The notes: generated by a model not told the origin, from the letters alone. A DNA stretch of 44,687 nt from an uncultured Clostridia bacterium (GCA_947170465.1 CAMVTS010000017.1:1-44687); one strand, 5' to 3'; numbered from the stretch's first letter, positions 9,679 through 17,945 are shown. Translations and numbers: made by a program.

Positions 9679-9731
9679 ACGTTTTCTTATCGCTCGCCTT
9701 CGAGTCCCTGCTGGTGCGTTAACATAGGAAT

Positions 9732-9772
9732 AATGAAACAGAGGCACCCTTTATGGGTACCTCTGTTTCATT
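9732..9772. repeat. Long hairpin downstream of the recombinase
   Basis: Eighteen-base arms with one mismatch (9732-9749 with 9755-9772) around a 5-nt loop. There is no T-run on either side, so it may be an element-end structure or a read-through barrier rather than a normal terminator. Confidence 0.6.
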
Positions 9773-9846
9773 ACTGTCCTATCCGTACAAAAAAGATTTT
9801 TTTCGGCGGATTTGTTTCAGGGACTTGAACCACCGAAAGAATTCTT

Positions 9847-9896
9847 CTTAGTCACTGTCTTGGCCAGTCAGTGACTAAGATAGTGACTAAGTCACT
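9847..9896. repeat. Clustered AGTGACTAAG palindromes
   Basis: A perfect 11-bp inverted repeat (CTTAGTCACTG at 9847-9857 with 9869-9879) is followed at once by a second palindrome with 7-base arms (AGTGACT/AGTCACT, 9882-9896). All are built from one 10-base word. It lies between the recombinase and the AlbA_2 gene, near the presumed right end of the element. It may be a recombinase or repressor site. Confidence 0.55.
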
Positions 9897-9919
9897 GACT
9901 GAGATAAAATCGCAGGCTC

Positions 9920-10741
9920 CTATATGGAAACATATTTTTGCATTTTGCTGTTGGGCTTATCCGGTATAGTCAATTTTAGCTTACCTTGGTCAATTAACGG
10001 TTTTAAGAAATGACGTGAAAAATAGGTAAGGTTCTTATAGCCTAAATGCTCGCAGATTTCTTTTCTGCTTTTTGGAATAACGCAAAATTCAAGTATTTTA
10101 TCAAAAATATTCTCTTGAGGAGTATCTTTTGTAAGGCTTGATTTGGTCTCGATGTAATTCACATTCTTCATAATCACATGAAATTCTGACAGAGTCGAAC
10201 GAAACTCCGGCTTTAGTTTTTCTGTATATCCGGGCAGCTTCGCGGTTTCGTCGATAATCTTCTTCAAACCGCTTCCACGGCGTTCCATGAATTTCATACG
10301 GTGAAACAAATCTGCAATAATTGGATTGCGGCGTATGGAACCGACTTCAAGAATATTGCGTTTCTGAATTTCCTGACCTTTATACATACCACCGGGTGAA
10401 TAAATCTCAACAATGCCGTCCGCCTTGTAGTAGTACGGCGTATTTCGCCCTGATGAAACGCTCAAAACAAGAATGGTTTTGTCATTTTCAAGCTCAGGTG
10501 TTAACACAAAGCTTGAAACAGGTGTAATGCGCTCCTTAATCAAACGGCTGATTGCCTCTGCGTCACCCTGAGCGTCGTCAAGTCCGACAATCGTTTTGTT
10601 ATCGTCAATCCCAAAGAACAATGTGCCGCCGATACCGTTCGCAAACGCGCTTACACTTTTGAGCCAGCTTTTCGGCTTGCGTTTTTCCAAAGCAACCTTA
10701 AAATCACATTCCGTCGCTTCGGCTATCACTTTCGAAATCAT
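9920..10741 (-). CDS. AlbA_2-domain regulator with an internal deletion
   Basis: A 273-aa protein of the AlbA_2/HATPase_c_4 family, normally around 450-500 aa. The N-terminal AlbA_2 domain is intact (SVSAFANGIGGTLFFGIDDN near 29-48, then GRNTPYYYKADG near 98-109). The sequence then jumps directly to the late part of the ATP-binding-like domain (IVEIYSPGGM... SIRRNPIIADLFHRM...ERRGSGLKKI). The central stretch, including the usual 'ALVNALIHRDY' region, is absent. A C-terminal winged-helix segment remains. The reading frame is open across the junction, so a shortened protein could be made, but ATP binding is unlikely. The ATG at 10741 has AAGGAAGG 7 nt upstream; a GTG two codons earlier is less likely. 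Confidence 0.8.
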   Translation of the reverse strand: MISKVIAEATECDFKVALEKRKPKSWLKSVSAFANGIGGTLFFGIDDNKTIVGLDDAQGDAEAISRLIKERITPVSSFVLTPELENDKTILVLSVSSGRNTPYYYKADGIVEIYSPGGMYKGQEIQKRNILEVGSIRRNPIIADLFHRMKFMERRGSGLKKIIDETAKLPGYTEKLKPEFRSTLSEFHVIMKNVNYIETKSSLTKDTPQENIFDKILEFCVIPKSRKEICEHLGYKNLTYFSRHFLKPLIDQGKLKLTIPDKPNSKMQKYVSI

Positions 10742-10783
10742 CAGCACACCTTCCTTATTATTAGAATTTCGTCAACCATTCAT

Positions 10784-10812
10784 ATTATACTTGCACTTTT
10801 ATTTTTCGTCAA
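10784..10812 (-). promoter_or_regulatory. Promoter of the AlbA_2 gene
   Basis: On the reverse strand TTGACG (10807-10812), a 17-bp spacer and TATAAT (10784-10789). TTGACGAAA recurs just downstream in the leader, a possible repeated operator word. Confidence 0.7.
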
Positions 10813-10910
10813 GCGATAATGACTTACAAAATGGATATATAGATTAACCCGGTTTATCATTAAGGATATTTTATGTTATCATTCTTCTTGCGAAAGGAGT
10901 CTGATAAAAT

Positions 10911-12044
10911 ATGAAACATATCAGCAAAGAAACAAAAGCAAGTATCATTAACCGCTATAACAACGGAGAGCCTGTTTCCGAGTTAACCGAAGCCACAGGT
11001 ATTGCACGGAGTACGATTTACGGATGGCTAAAAGCCGATCGCGAATCAGCTAAAAAACCGGTTACCAAAAAGACCGTCAACGATTTGAACCGGGCTATTA
11101 TTCGATTGTCAACGCTAATTGAAATTTTGCAAAAAGTATTTGACGTAGAAAAAATTCCGACGAGGATTAGACTGGAAAAATTGGAACGGCTGTATGGAGA
11201 GTATAATATCCATAATCTCTGCGACGCGTTAATGGTTCCGCGCGGTACTTTTTACAATCATATTAAACGCAATAAAAGAGGCAGTTCGTGGTACGCACAG
11301 CGCCGTGAGGTTTTACAGGAACAAATACAGGAAATATTTGATGACAACAGACAGGTTTTCGGGTCGCCGAAAATAACTGCTGTTTTAAAGTCTCGTGGTG
11401 TACGTGTGAGCGAGGGAATGGTGAGGCAGCTCATGCAGGACATGGGGCTTATCAGTATTCGAGAAGGTGCAAAGGAGGACTATGACAAGGAAAAGCGACC
11501 ACATAAGAATTATCTTAATCAGCAGTTTCATACTACGCGTCCAAACGAAGTATGGGTCAGCGATATCACCTATTTCAGATACAACGAAAAGAAGTATTAT
11601 ATTTGTGTTATCATTGATTTGTATGCGAGAAAGGTAATCGGCTTTAAGATAGGGAGCAAGAATAGCACACAGCTGACGAAAAGCACGTTCAAGCTGGCTT
11701 ACGAATTACGACGTCCTGATGGGAACCTTATTTTTCACACCGATAACGGGAGCAATTACACTTCAAAAACCTTTCGGGATTATTTGAAAAAACTTGGCGT
11801 TACGCAGTCTTTTTCAAGACCTCATATTCCATACGACAATTCTGTAATGGAGAGCTTCTTTGCTAATATGAAGCGCGAGGAGCTTTATCGTTCAAAATAT
11901 CGTTCTGAAAAAGAATTCAGAAAAGGTGTAGAGGAGTATATTCGGTTTTATAATGATGAGCGTCCTCACTCAAAGAACAAATACAAGACTCCGTCTCAGA
12001 AGGAAGCGGAATACTTCAGTAAACAAGCGGAAAATGCCGAGTAG
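10911..12044 (+). CDS. IS3-family transposase, single reading frame
   Basis: A 377-aa DDE transposase. The N-terminal helix-turn-helix (about 5-42, ETKASIINRYNNGEPVSELTEATGIARSTIYGWL) is followed by the HTH_21-type region (RRGSSWYAQ...FGSPKITAVL). The rve core carries the catalytic triad D218 (WVSDITYF), D278 (FHTDNGS) and E314 (VMESFFANMK), with the IS3-typical 35-residue spacing. Unlike most IS3 elements, which make OrfAB by frameshifting, this one encodes the fusion in one frame. Ribosome site AAAGGAG. The gene appears intact. I could not find convincing terminal inverted repeats or target duplications, so the IS borders are not given. Confidence 0.93.
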   Translation: MKHISKETKASIINRYNNGEPVSELTEATGIARSTIYGWLKADRESAKKPVTKKTVNDLNRAIIRLSTLIEILQKVFDVEKIPTRIRLEKLERLYGEYNIHNLCDALMVPRGTFYNHIKRNKRGSSWYAQRREVLQEQIQEIFDDNRQVFGSPKITAVLKSRGVRVSEGMVRQLMQDMGLISIREGAKEDYDKEKRPHKNYLNQQFHTTRPNEVWVSDITYFRYNEKKYYICVIIDLYARKVIGFKIGSKNSTQLTKSTFKLAYELRRPDGNLIFHTDNGSNYTSKTFRDYLKKLGVTQSFSRPHIPYDNSVMESFFANMKREELYRSKYRSEKEFRKGVEEYIRFYNDERPHSKNKYKTPSQKEAEYFSKQAENAE

Positions 12045-12082
12045 AATCCGGACAAACAAGGGTTCGGATTCATTCATTTTAC
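12044..12082 (+). terminator. Terminator of the transposase gene
   Basis: A 10-bp stem with one G-U pair (GAATCCGGAC at 12044-12053 with GTTCGGATTC at 12062-12071) begins inside the stop codon region and is followed by ATTCATTTTACGTTTTT. Confidence 0.6.
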
Positions 12083-12169
12083 GTTTTTCGATTTCGTTTT
12101 TATGCGATTTTGGTTTTTGTGTCCAAATAAAAACTCCATAAGAGCTGTCAGAATAGCCGCATAAAATCT

Positions 12170-12232
12170 GACAAAAATAAAACTTCCTGTTGATGTCCGA
12201 AACCTCTGGGGTTCAGATTTCAACAGGAAGTT
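12170..12232 (-). terminator. Terminator of the tRNA gene
   Basis: A perfect 13-bp stem (12181-12193 with 12220-12232) followed on the reverse strand by TTATTTTTG. It lies immediately downstream of the tRNA. Confidence 0.85.
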
Positions 12233-12237
12233 CAGGT

Positions 12238-12314
12238 TGGTGCACCATCAGGGACTCGAACCCCGGACCAACCGGTTATGAGCCGGTAGCTCTGACCAAC
12301 TGAGCTAATGGTGC
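12238..12314 (-). tRNA. tRNA with anticodon CAU (Met elongator, or Ile2)
   Basis: A complete cloverleaf: acceptor GCACCAT/ATGGTGC, TA, D-arm GCTC...GAGC, anticodon arm ACCGG-CTCATAA-CCGGT with CAU, a 5-base variable region, T-arm CGGGG-TTCGAGT-CCCTG, discriminator A and an encoded CCA. CAU can be elongator Met or lysidine-modified Ile; the sequence alone does not let me decide. AT-rich mobile DNA begins at its 3' side, the usual insertion face for integrating elements. Confidence 0.95.
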
Positions 12315-12339
12315 ATATACTGTTTTATAGGCAATGCTT

Positions 12340-12368
12340 ATTATACCAAAAAAAAATTTCCCTGTCAA
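12340..12368 (-). promoter_or_regulatory. tRNA promoter
   Basis: A perfect TTGACA (12363-12368), a 17-bp spacer and TATAAT (12340-12345) on the reverse strand, 26 bp from the tRNA 5' end. It is divergent from the DUF1015 promoter. Confidence 0.9.
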
Positions 12369-12390
12369 CTGCTGATTTGAGAAAATCCGC

Positions 12391-12419
12391 TTGTTTGCGG
12401 TGTCGAAATATGTTATACT
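12391..12419 (+). promoter_or_regulatory. Promoter of the DUF1015 gene
   Basis: TTGTTT (12391-12396), a 17-bp spacer and TATACT (12414-12419), with a TG extension one base upstream of the -10. Confidence 0.6.
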
Positions 12420-12454
12420 AAAAGATAACCGAGAAAAAAAGGAGAAATAGATTT

Positions 12455-13744
12455 ATGGCTGAAATCAAAGCGTTTCGCGGAATGCGATATGACACCGGCA
12501 AGGCTGGCAGCATCAGCACCCTGTGCTGTCCGCCCTATGACATCATCAGCGAGAAGGAGCGCCTGGCGTTCATCGACGAGAATCCTTACAATGTGATTCG
12601 TCTGGAGTTGCCGCGCGAGGGTGAGGACGTGTACAAGACCGCCGGAGAGATTCTTGACCTCTGGCGTGACAAGGGGATTCTGATTCACGAGAAGAAACCC
12701 GCGATTTATATCTACGAGGAAGAATTCAACGCCTACAACAAGCGCCGCAGCATCAAGGGCATGATTGCGCGCGTGAAGGTGGAGGCGTTCTCCAAGGGCG
12801 TGATTCTGCCGCATGAGTTCACGCTGTCCAAGGCGAAGGCTGACCGCTTTGAGCTGATGAAGGCAACCAACTGCAATTTCAGTCAGATTTATGCGCTCTA
12901 CATGGACGAGGCGCACACCACCCAGCAAACGCTGGAGACCTGCTCTCAGGGCGACCCTGACGCGCAGTTCACCGACAGCGACAACGTAACCCACCGCCTG
13001 TGGATTGTAACCGACGGGGACGTGATTGCCAAGCTGACGGCGGATTTCGCGGACAGAAAGCTCTATATCGCGGACGGTCATCACCGCTACGAAACCGCGC
13101 TGAATTACCGCGACTACTGCCGCGAAAACGGCATTTCCAAGGAAGGCGACGCGCAGGATTACCAGATGATGTTCCTCATGGACATGGAGCACCCCGGTCT
13201 GGTGGTTTTCCCGACTCACCGTCTGGTGCGCGGTCTGGAAGGCTTTAACAGGGATAAGGTGCTCGACGGCTGCGAACAATATTTTGAGATTTCTGCTTTT
13301 GACAGCGTTTCGAACATGAACGAGCAGCTGGCGCAGGCGTACAAAGCCGGCAGAAAGGCGTTCGGCTTCTACTGCGGCAAGGGAGAGTGGTATCTCCTGG
13401 TGCTGCGCGACCTCAAGGTCATGGCGCACGCCCTGCCCGACGTGAGCGCCGCTTCCCAACAGCTCGACGTCAGTGTGCTGCATACGCTGATTCTGGAAAA
13501 GATTCTCGGTATTGACAAGGAGAACATGGCGCAGCAGATTAACCTGACCTACACCAAGTTCTTTGAGGAGGCGATTATGGGCGTCGATAAGGGCGAGTTC
13601 CAGTGTTCCTTTATCCTCAATCCCACGCGCGTCACCGAAATCCGCGACGTTGCCGCTGCCGGAGAAAAAATGCCGCAGAAATCCACCTATTTCTATCCGA
13701 AGATGATTACCGGTATGGTAATGAATGATATTGATGTGGAGTGA
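12455..13744 (+). CDS. DUF1015 family protein
   Basis: A 429-aa cytosolic protein of the DUF1015 family. Typical marks are the N-terminal FRGMRYDTGKAG...CCPPYDIIS segment and the conserved ADGHHRYETAL motif near residue 208. The family has been linked to ParB/SerK-like folds, and I recall it often lying next to serine biosynthesis genes in clostridia. No such neighbour is visible here, so a link to serine metabolism is only a suggestion. Ribosome site AAAGGAG; the start is well placed after its own promoter. Its stop codon runs directly into a GTGATAAG repeat array. The length is normal and there are no disruptions. Confidence 0.88.
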   Translation: MAEIKAFRGMRYDTGKAGSISTLCCPPYDIISEKERLAFIDENPYNVIRLELPREGEDVYKTAGEILDLWRDKGILIHEKKPAIYIYEEEFNAYNKRRSIKGMIARVKVEAFSKGVILPHEFTLSKAKADRFELMKATNCNFSQIYALYMDEAHTTQQTLETCSQGDPDAQFTDSDNVTHRLWIVTDGDVIAKLTADFADRKLYIADGHHRYETALNYRDYCRENGISKEGDAQDYQMMFLMDMEHPGLVVFPTHRLVRGLEGFNRDKVLDGCEQYFEISAFDSVSNMNEQLAQAYKAGRKAFGFYCGKGEWYLLVLRDLKVMAHALPDVSAASQQLDVSVLHTLILEKILGIDKENMAQQINLTYTKFFEEAIMGVDKGEFQCSFILNPTRVTEIRDVAAAGEKMPQKSTYFYPKMITGMVMNDIDVE

Positions 13745-13861
13745 GAGTGATAAGTGATAAGGGGTAAGTGACAAGTTGATTTTTCAATCACGTTTCGCTC
13801 ATCAATTTGACTTATCCTTTCTTTCACTGATCACTAACCACTAGCCACTTACCACTATTCT
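13744..13861. repeat. Composite repeat with inverted end arrays, short form
   Basis: It starts with GTGATAAG units right after the DUF1015 stop and ends with units of the inverse type (CCACTAGCCACTTACCACT) that touch the next start codon. It is the shortest member of the repeat family seen at 17945-18250 and 19252-19558. No Shine-Dalgarno sequence for the asparaginase gene remains in it. Confidence 0.7.
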
Positions 13862-14782
13862 ATGACGATTCTGACAATTTTTACCGGCGGCACGATTGCC
13901 TGTTCACGGACGGGCGGCGTGCTCTCGCCGGACGGCGGCAATTCGTATCTGCTGCTGGATTTATACCGACAAACCGACAATGCCGTTGCCTTTGAAACCG
14001 CGCAGCCGTATTTCATTCTCAGTGAAACGCTCTCGCCTGCGCATTGGGAACGGCTTTACAACTGCATAAAATCACATGATTGGAGCCGCTTTGACGGCGT
14101 GATTGTCACCCACGGCACAGACACGCTGCCCTATACCGCGGCGTATCTCGGCTTGCGGCTGGGCCTTTGCGAAAAGCCGGTGGTGCTGGTCTCGGCGAAT
14201 TATCCGCTGACCGACAGCCGTTCCAACGGACTTTCAAACTTCACCGGCGCGGTGGACTTTATCCGTTCCGGCGGCAAAAAGGGCGTGTTCGTCAGCTATC
14301 AGAACACCGGCGAGCCGCTGCGGATTCACCGGGCGACGCGCGTGCTGCTGCAAAAAAGCTACAGCGACGACGTTGTCTCCGTTCACGACGGCTGGTTTGC
14401 GACCGTGGAGCACCATCAGGTAACGCTGAACCCTGCGTTTTCCGATGATGAACCGGCGCTGCCCTCCGTTGCCGGCGACGGCAGGGTGCTCTGGCTGAGA
14501 GCGCACCCCGGCATGGTCTATCCGGAGCCTGTGGGCTGCAAGGCGGTCTTGCTGGAGGGCTACCATTCCGGCACGCTGAACACCGACAGCGAGGACTTGA
14601 AGGCGTTCTGCAAGCAGTGCCGTCAATTGTCCGTTCCGGTGTTCCTCACCGGCAGCGAGGAAGGCTTTGACTACCGGAGCAAACAGGCGTTTGAAGCGCT
14701 GGGAATCCGCGTTTTGCCCTCCGTGTCGCCGGTGACGGCGTATGTGGGGTTGCATTTGGCACAACATGAATTTATTGCGTAA
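13862..14782 (+). CDS. Asparaginase
   Basis: A 306-aa enzyme predicted to hydrolyse L-asparagine to aspartate and ammonia. Both active-site signatures are present: FTGGTIA with the nucleophilic Thr11, and VTHGTDT with Thr86-Asp87. The 'SANYPLTDSRSNGLSNF' stretch replaces the common 'GAMRP' segment, as in a divergent subgroup. No signal peptide is present, so it is cytosolic, consistent with a type I-like role in nitrogen scavenging. The protein is slightly shorter than most asparaginases (about 325-350 aa). The start lacks a ribosome site because a repeat array abuts it, so expression may be weak or leaderless. Specificity for asparagine rather than related amides is inferred. Confidence 0.85.
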   Translation: MTILTIFTGGTIACSRTGGVLSPDGGNSYLLLDLYRQTDNAVAFETAQPYFILSETLSPAHWERLYNCIKSHDWSRFDGVIVTHGTDTLPYTAAYLGLRLGLCEKPVVLVSANYPLTDSRSNGLSNFTGAVDFIRSGGKKGVFVSYQNTGEPLRIHRATRVLLQKSYSDDVVSVHDGWFATVEHHQVTLNPAFSDDEPALPSVAGDGRVLWLRAHPGMVYPEPVGCKAVLLEGYHSGTLNTDSEDLKAFCKQCRQLSVPVFLTGSEEGFDYRSKQAFEALGIRVLPSVSPVTAYVGLHLAQHEFIA

Positions 14783-15010
14783 TGAATGGTGCTTATGCAC
14801 ATGAATTGCAGCAAAGCGGCAAGCGGGGAGCCCAGCTAACGCATGGGTGTTGTTACCCAAATCGAAGATTTGGACAACACCTCAACGAGGGGCTCCCCTA
14901 CAGATACTATCCTACGTACAAACTTGTATCCGATTTTTCCAAATTAACCGCGCTGTCCAACTGACAACTGATAACTGCGCCACAGGCGCAACTACCCCCT
15001 TGATTTTTCC
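14783..15010. repeat. Structured intergenic repeat modules
   Basis: A long nested hairpin spans 14825-14898: outer arms GGGGAGCCC/GGGCTCCCC, then GGTGTTG/CAACACC, then CCAAATC/GATTTGG around GAA. It is followed by a CTACAGA junction and, near 14979, a GCGCC/GGCGC mini-hairpin. The GGGAGCCC...GGGCTCCCCTACAG module recurs at 18126, 19450 and 20548. No gene is supported here. Confidence 0.65.
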
Positions 15011-15039
15011 TTGCAAAAGGTGTATCATGCTTGTATAAA
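15011..15039 (+). promoter_or_regulatory. Promoter of trkA-trkH
   Basis: TTGCAA (15011-15016), a 17-bp spacer and TATAAA (15034-15039), 45 bp upstream of the trkA ATG. Confidence 0.6.
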
Positions 15040-15046
15040 AACTATC

Positions 15047-15062
15047 GGGAGATTTGTCTCCC
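15047..15062 (+). promoter_or_regulatory. 5' leader hairpin of trkA
   Basis: A 6-bp stem GGGAGA/TCTCCC with a TTTG loop, followed by TTTGTCATTTT, sits at the very start of the transcript. It is too small to be the c-di-AMP (ydaO) riboswitch. It may stabilise the 5' end or pause polymerase. Confidence 0.45.
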
Positions 15063-15084
15063 TTTGTCATTTTACGGAGTGCTT

Positions 15085-16443
15085 ATGAAGATTATCATTG
15101 TAGGCTGCGGCAAGGTCGGCACGGCGATTGCCACCGAGCTCATTGTCGAGGATCATGAAATCGTTGTAGTAGACATCAACCGCGACGCGGTGACGCGTCT
15201 GTCCGATTCGCTGGACGTGCTGGGAATCGAGGGCAACGGCGCAATTTATGAGACGCTGGAGGAAGCGGGCGCTTCCAATGCCGATTTGGTTATCGCGGCG
15301 GCCGCGCGTGATGAGGTGAACCTCTACACCTGCCTGATGGCGAAGGCGTGCGGCGCTCACAACACCATCGCGCGCGTGCGCAATCCCGAATACGCCGGCG
15401 ACCTGTTCCGCGTCAAGGACTTGATGGGACTGTCCATGTTCATCAACCCCGAACAGACCGCGGCGCTTGAAATCAGCCGTATGCTGCGCTTTTCCGGCGC
15501 GCTGGAGATTGACAGCTTCTCCAAGGGCATGGTCGACTTAATCAAATTCGAGATTTACCGCGGCGGCGCTCTTGACGGCAAGGCTATCAGCAAAATCGAC
15601 AACCTCAAGGGCACCGTGCGTATCTGCACCGTTGAGCGTGACGGCGAGGTTTACATTCCGAACGGCGATTTTGTCATTCAGGCAGGCGACCGCGTCTCGA
15701 TTGTCGCCCGTACCGAATCCGCCGTGCGGTTTTTCAGAAAAATCAACGTCTCCGTCGGCAAGGGCAGAAGTATTTTCCTGCTCGGCGGCGGCAAGATTTC
15801 CTTTTATCTGGCGCAGCGGCTGCTGCGTTCCGGCGCGAATGTCAAGATTATCGAGCGCAATCCCGAGCGCTGCAACGAGCTTGCCGAAATGCTCCATGAC
15901 GCGGTGATTATCCAGGGCGACTGCATGGATCAGGACTTGCTCCACAGCGAGGGCGTTGAACACGCCGACGGCGTTGCCGCGCTGATGGATTACGACGAGG
16001 AGAATATCCTCATCTCCATGTACATCAAAAATATTTCCAAGGCGAAAATCATCACCAAGGTCAACAACGCCTATTTTGATTCGATTATCAGCCAGATTGG
16101 GCTGGACACCGTAATTAACCCGAAGCACATCGCCGGCGAGTATATCGCGCGTTATATCCGCGCCATGCAGAACTCGCTCGGCAGCAACGTCGAGACGCTC
16201 TACCGCCTCAGCAACGACAGGGTAGAGGCGCTGGAATTCCGCGCCAGAAGCAGCTCCAGGCTGCTCAACACGCCGCTTTCCAAGCTCAGCCTGCGCAACG
16301 ATTTGCAGGTTATCTGTATCGCCAGAGGCGGCAAGATTATCCTTCCGACCGGCTCCGACGTGATTATGGCGGACGATTCCGTGGTCGTGGTTACCAAGCA
16401 CAAGGGCTTGAGCGATCTGGACGATATTCTGAGCAGGCGTTGA
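15085..16443 (+). CDS. trkA: Trk potassium transporter gating subunit TrkA
   Basis: A 452-aa peripheral membrane protein that binds NAD(H) or other nucleotides and gates the TrkH channel. It has two tandem RCK units. The first Rossmann domain (about 1-120) has GCGKVG at 7-12 and the ribose-binding acid D30; the second (about 228-345) has GGGK near 234 and E257. Each is followed by an RCK_C (TrkA_C) domain (about 140-220 and 365-450). The start at 15085 has GGAG 5 nt upstream; 18 extra in-frame codons upstream overlap the promoter and hairpin and are rejected. trkH follows 7 bases after the stop codon, so the pair forms one operon. Confidence 0.96.
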   Translation: MKIIIVGCGKVGTAIATELIVEDHEIVVVDINRDAVTRLSDSLDVLGIEGNGAIYETLEEAGASNADLVIAAAARDEVNLYTCLMAKACGAHNTIARVRNPEYAGDLFRVKDLMGLSMFINPEQTAALEISRMLRFSGALEIDSFSKGMVDLIKFEIYRGGALDGKAISKIDNLKGTVRICTVERDGEVYIPNGDFVIQAGDRVSIVARTESAVRFFRKINVSVGKGRSIFLLGGGKISFYLAQRLLRSGANVKIIERNPERCNELAEMLHDAVIIQGDCMDQDLLHSEGVEHADGVAALMDYDEENILISMYIKNISKAKIITKVNNAYFDSIISQIGLDTVINPKHIAGEYIARYIRAMQNSLGSNVETLYRLSNDRVEALEFRARSSSRLLNTPLSKLSLRNDLQVICIARGGKIILPTGSDVIMADDSVVVVTKHKGLSDLDDILSRR

Positions 16444-16450
16444 GGTTGGT

Positions 16451-17899
16451 ATGAATAAAAGACTGATTGTTTATATTCTCGGGTGGGTGTTGATCGTAGA
16501 GGGTATCGCTATGCAGGTGTGCACGATTACCTCCGTCATTTACCGTGAGAACGAGGGACTGTATTTCCTGATTACCGGTGCTGTCAGCGCCGGACTGGGC
16601 GTGCTGGCTGTCAAGGTCAGAAAGCCCAAAAACATGGTATTGTATCAGAAGGCAGGCTTCTGCGCCACGGCGCTGAGCTGGATTGTGCTTTCTCTTGTCG
16701 GCGCGATGCCGTTCTTCCTCAGCCGCGAGATTCCCAACTATGTCGACGCGCTCTTTGAGACCGTCTCCGGCTTTACCACCACCGGCGCGACGATTCTGGT
16801 GGAGGTTGAGCAGCTCAGCCACGGCATGCTGATGTGGCGCAGCCTGATGAACTGGCTGGGCGGCATGGGCGTTATCGTGTTCCTGCTGGCACTGATTCCC
16901 AAGCTGGGCGGTCAGCAGAATATCTACCTCATGCGCGCCGAAAGCCCCGGACCCATTGTGGGCAAGGCGGTGCCCAAAATGCGCGATTACGCCGCGCTGC
17001 TCTACGGCATTTACTTCGGGCTGACGCTGACGGAATTCCTGCTGCTGTTCTTCGGCGGCATGGACGTGTTCGACGCGATTAACACCAGCTTTGCCACCGC
17101 CGGCACCGGCGGCTTCGGCGTGAGAAACGCCAATATCGCCGCCTACGACACCTACTATTTCCAGACGGTCATCGCCGTCTTTATGATGCTGTTCGGCATC
17201 AATTTCAGCTTCTATATCCTGCTGATTGGCAAAAAATTCGGGCAGGCGTTCCGCATGACGGAGCTGTGGGTCTATCTCGGTCTGATTGTGTTCTGCACCG
17301 TCGTGATGGGCTTCAACATCATGTCGCTCTATCCCACGGCCTACGACGCCTTCCACCAGAGCTTCTTCTACACCTCGTCGATTATTACCACCACCGGCTT
17401 CGGTATCGGCGACGTCAACCACTGGCCGATGCTCTCACGCGCCTTGATTCTGTTCATCACCTTCACCGGCGCCATGGCAGGCAGCACCGGCGGCGGCTTC
17501 AAGATTTCGCGTATTATCCTGCTGGTCAAGGAAGCCAGAAAGGAGTTCTTCCTGCTGGTGCATCCGCGCAACGTCCGCGCTGTGGTGATGGACGGCAAAA
17601 AGGTTGACCACAACACCATGCGCAGCACGACGGTCTATCTGGTGGTGTACATTTTGGTGTTTATCGTCAGCTTTACCCTTGTTTCGATTGAGGGAAGGGG
17701 CTTTGTCACCTGCTTCACCTCCATCGCCGCCACGCTGAACAACACCGGCCCCGGTCTGGGCGCTGTCGGTCCTGTCGGCAATTACGCCATGTTTACGCCG
17801 CTTTCCAAGTTCGTCCTGATTTTCGACATGCTCGCCGGCAGACTGGAGCTGTTTCCGGTCATTCTGCTCTTCATTCCTGCCGCGTGGAAGAAGTCATAA
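16451..17899 (+). CDS. trkH: Trk potassium uptake channel subunit TrkH
   Basis: A 482-aa integral membrane K+ (or Na+/K+) uptake protein of the SKT superfamily. Four pore-loop repeats are visible: SGFTTTGAT, FATAGTGGFG, ITTTGFG and LNNTGPG, each with the filter glycine. The intramembrane loop after the third pore helix is seen as GAMAGSTGGGFKISR, a gating feature of TrkH. The C-terminus MLAGRLELFPVILLF is family-typical. It is co-transcribed with trkA. In Firmicutes such systems are often controlled by c-di-AMP, which can bind RCK_C domains; nothing in this sequence proves that here. Confidence 0.96.
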   Translation: MNKRLIVYILGWVLIVEGIAMQVCTITSVIYRENEGLYFLITGAVSAGLGVLAVKVRKPKNMVLYQKAGFCATALSWIVLSLVGAMPFFLSREIPNYVDALFETVSGFTTTGATILVEVEQLSHGMLMWRSLMNWLGGMGVIVFLLALIPKLGGQQNIYLMRAESPGPIVGKAVPKMRDYAALLYGIYFGLTLTEFLLLFFGGMDVFDAINTSFATAGTGGFGVRNANIAAYDTYYFQTVIAVFMMLFGINFSFYILLIGKKFGQAFRMTELWVYLGLIVFCTVVMGFNIMSLYPTAYDAFHQSFFYTSSIITTTGFGIGDVNHWPMLSRALILFITFTGAMAGSTGGGFKISRIILLVKEARKEFFLLVHPRNVRAVVMDGKKVDHNTMRSTTVYLVVYILVFIVSFTLVSIEGRGFVTCFTSIAATLNNTGPGLGAVGPVGNYAMFTPLSKFVLIFDMLAGRLELFPVILLFIPAAWKKS

Positions 17900-17916
17900 T
17901 GAATTGACGATGAATA

Positions 17917-17945
17917 AAGGGTTCGGGCGACCGGACCCTTTTTTG
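17917..17945 (+). terminator. Terminator of the trkA-trkH operon
   Basis: A 10-bp stem (AAGGGTTCGG with CCGGACCCTT, one G-U) around GCGA, followed by TTTT. Confidence 0.85.

Noticed and set aside
9696..9720. tRNA-3'-end-like string (TTCGAGTCCCTGCTGGTGCG)
   Set aside because: It matches part of the tRNA at 12238-12314 but in the opposite orientation, and no cloverleaf can be formed around it; T-arm sequences are common, so I do not call it an attachment site or a tRNA.
9819..9834. Second T-arm-like word on the reverse strand (GGTTCAAGTCCCTG)
   Set aside because: Only the conserved T-arm consensus matches; no acceptor or anticodon arm is present.
10750..12180. Complete IS3 element borders
   Set aside because: I looked for terminal inverted repeats and a target duplication around the transposase gene and found none convincing; only the gene is annotated.
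12413..13774. Long reverse-strand open frame antisense to the DUF1015 gene (453 aa)
   Set aside because: It mirrors the codons of a well-recognised forward gene in GC-rich DNA, has no ribosome site or family features, and similar shadows lie opposite trkH, terL, proS and others.
15040..15084. c-di-AMP riboswitch upstream of trkA
   Set aside because: The leader holds only a 6-bp hairpin, far too small for the ydaO-type structure.
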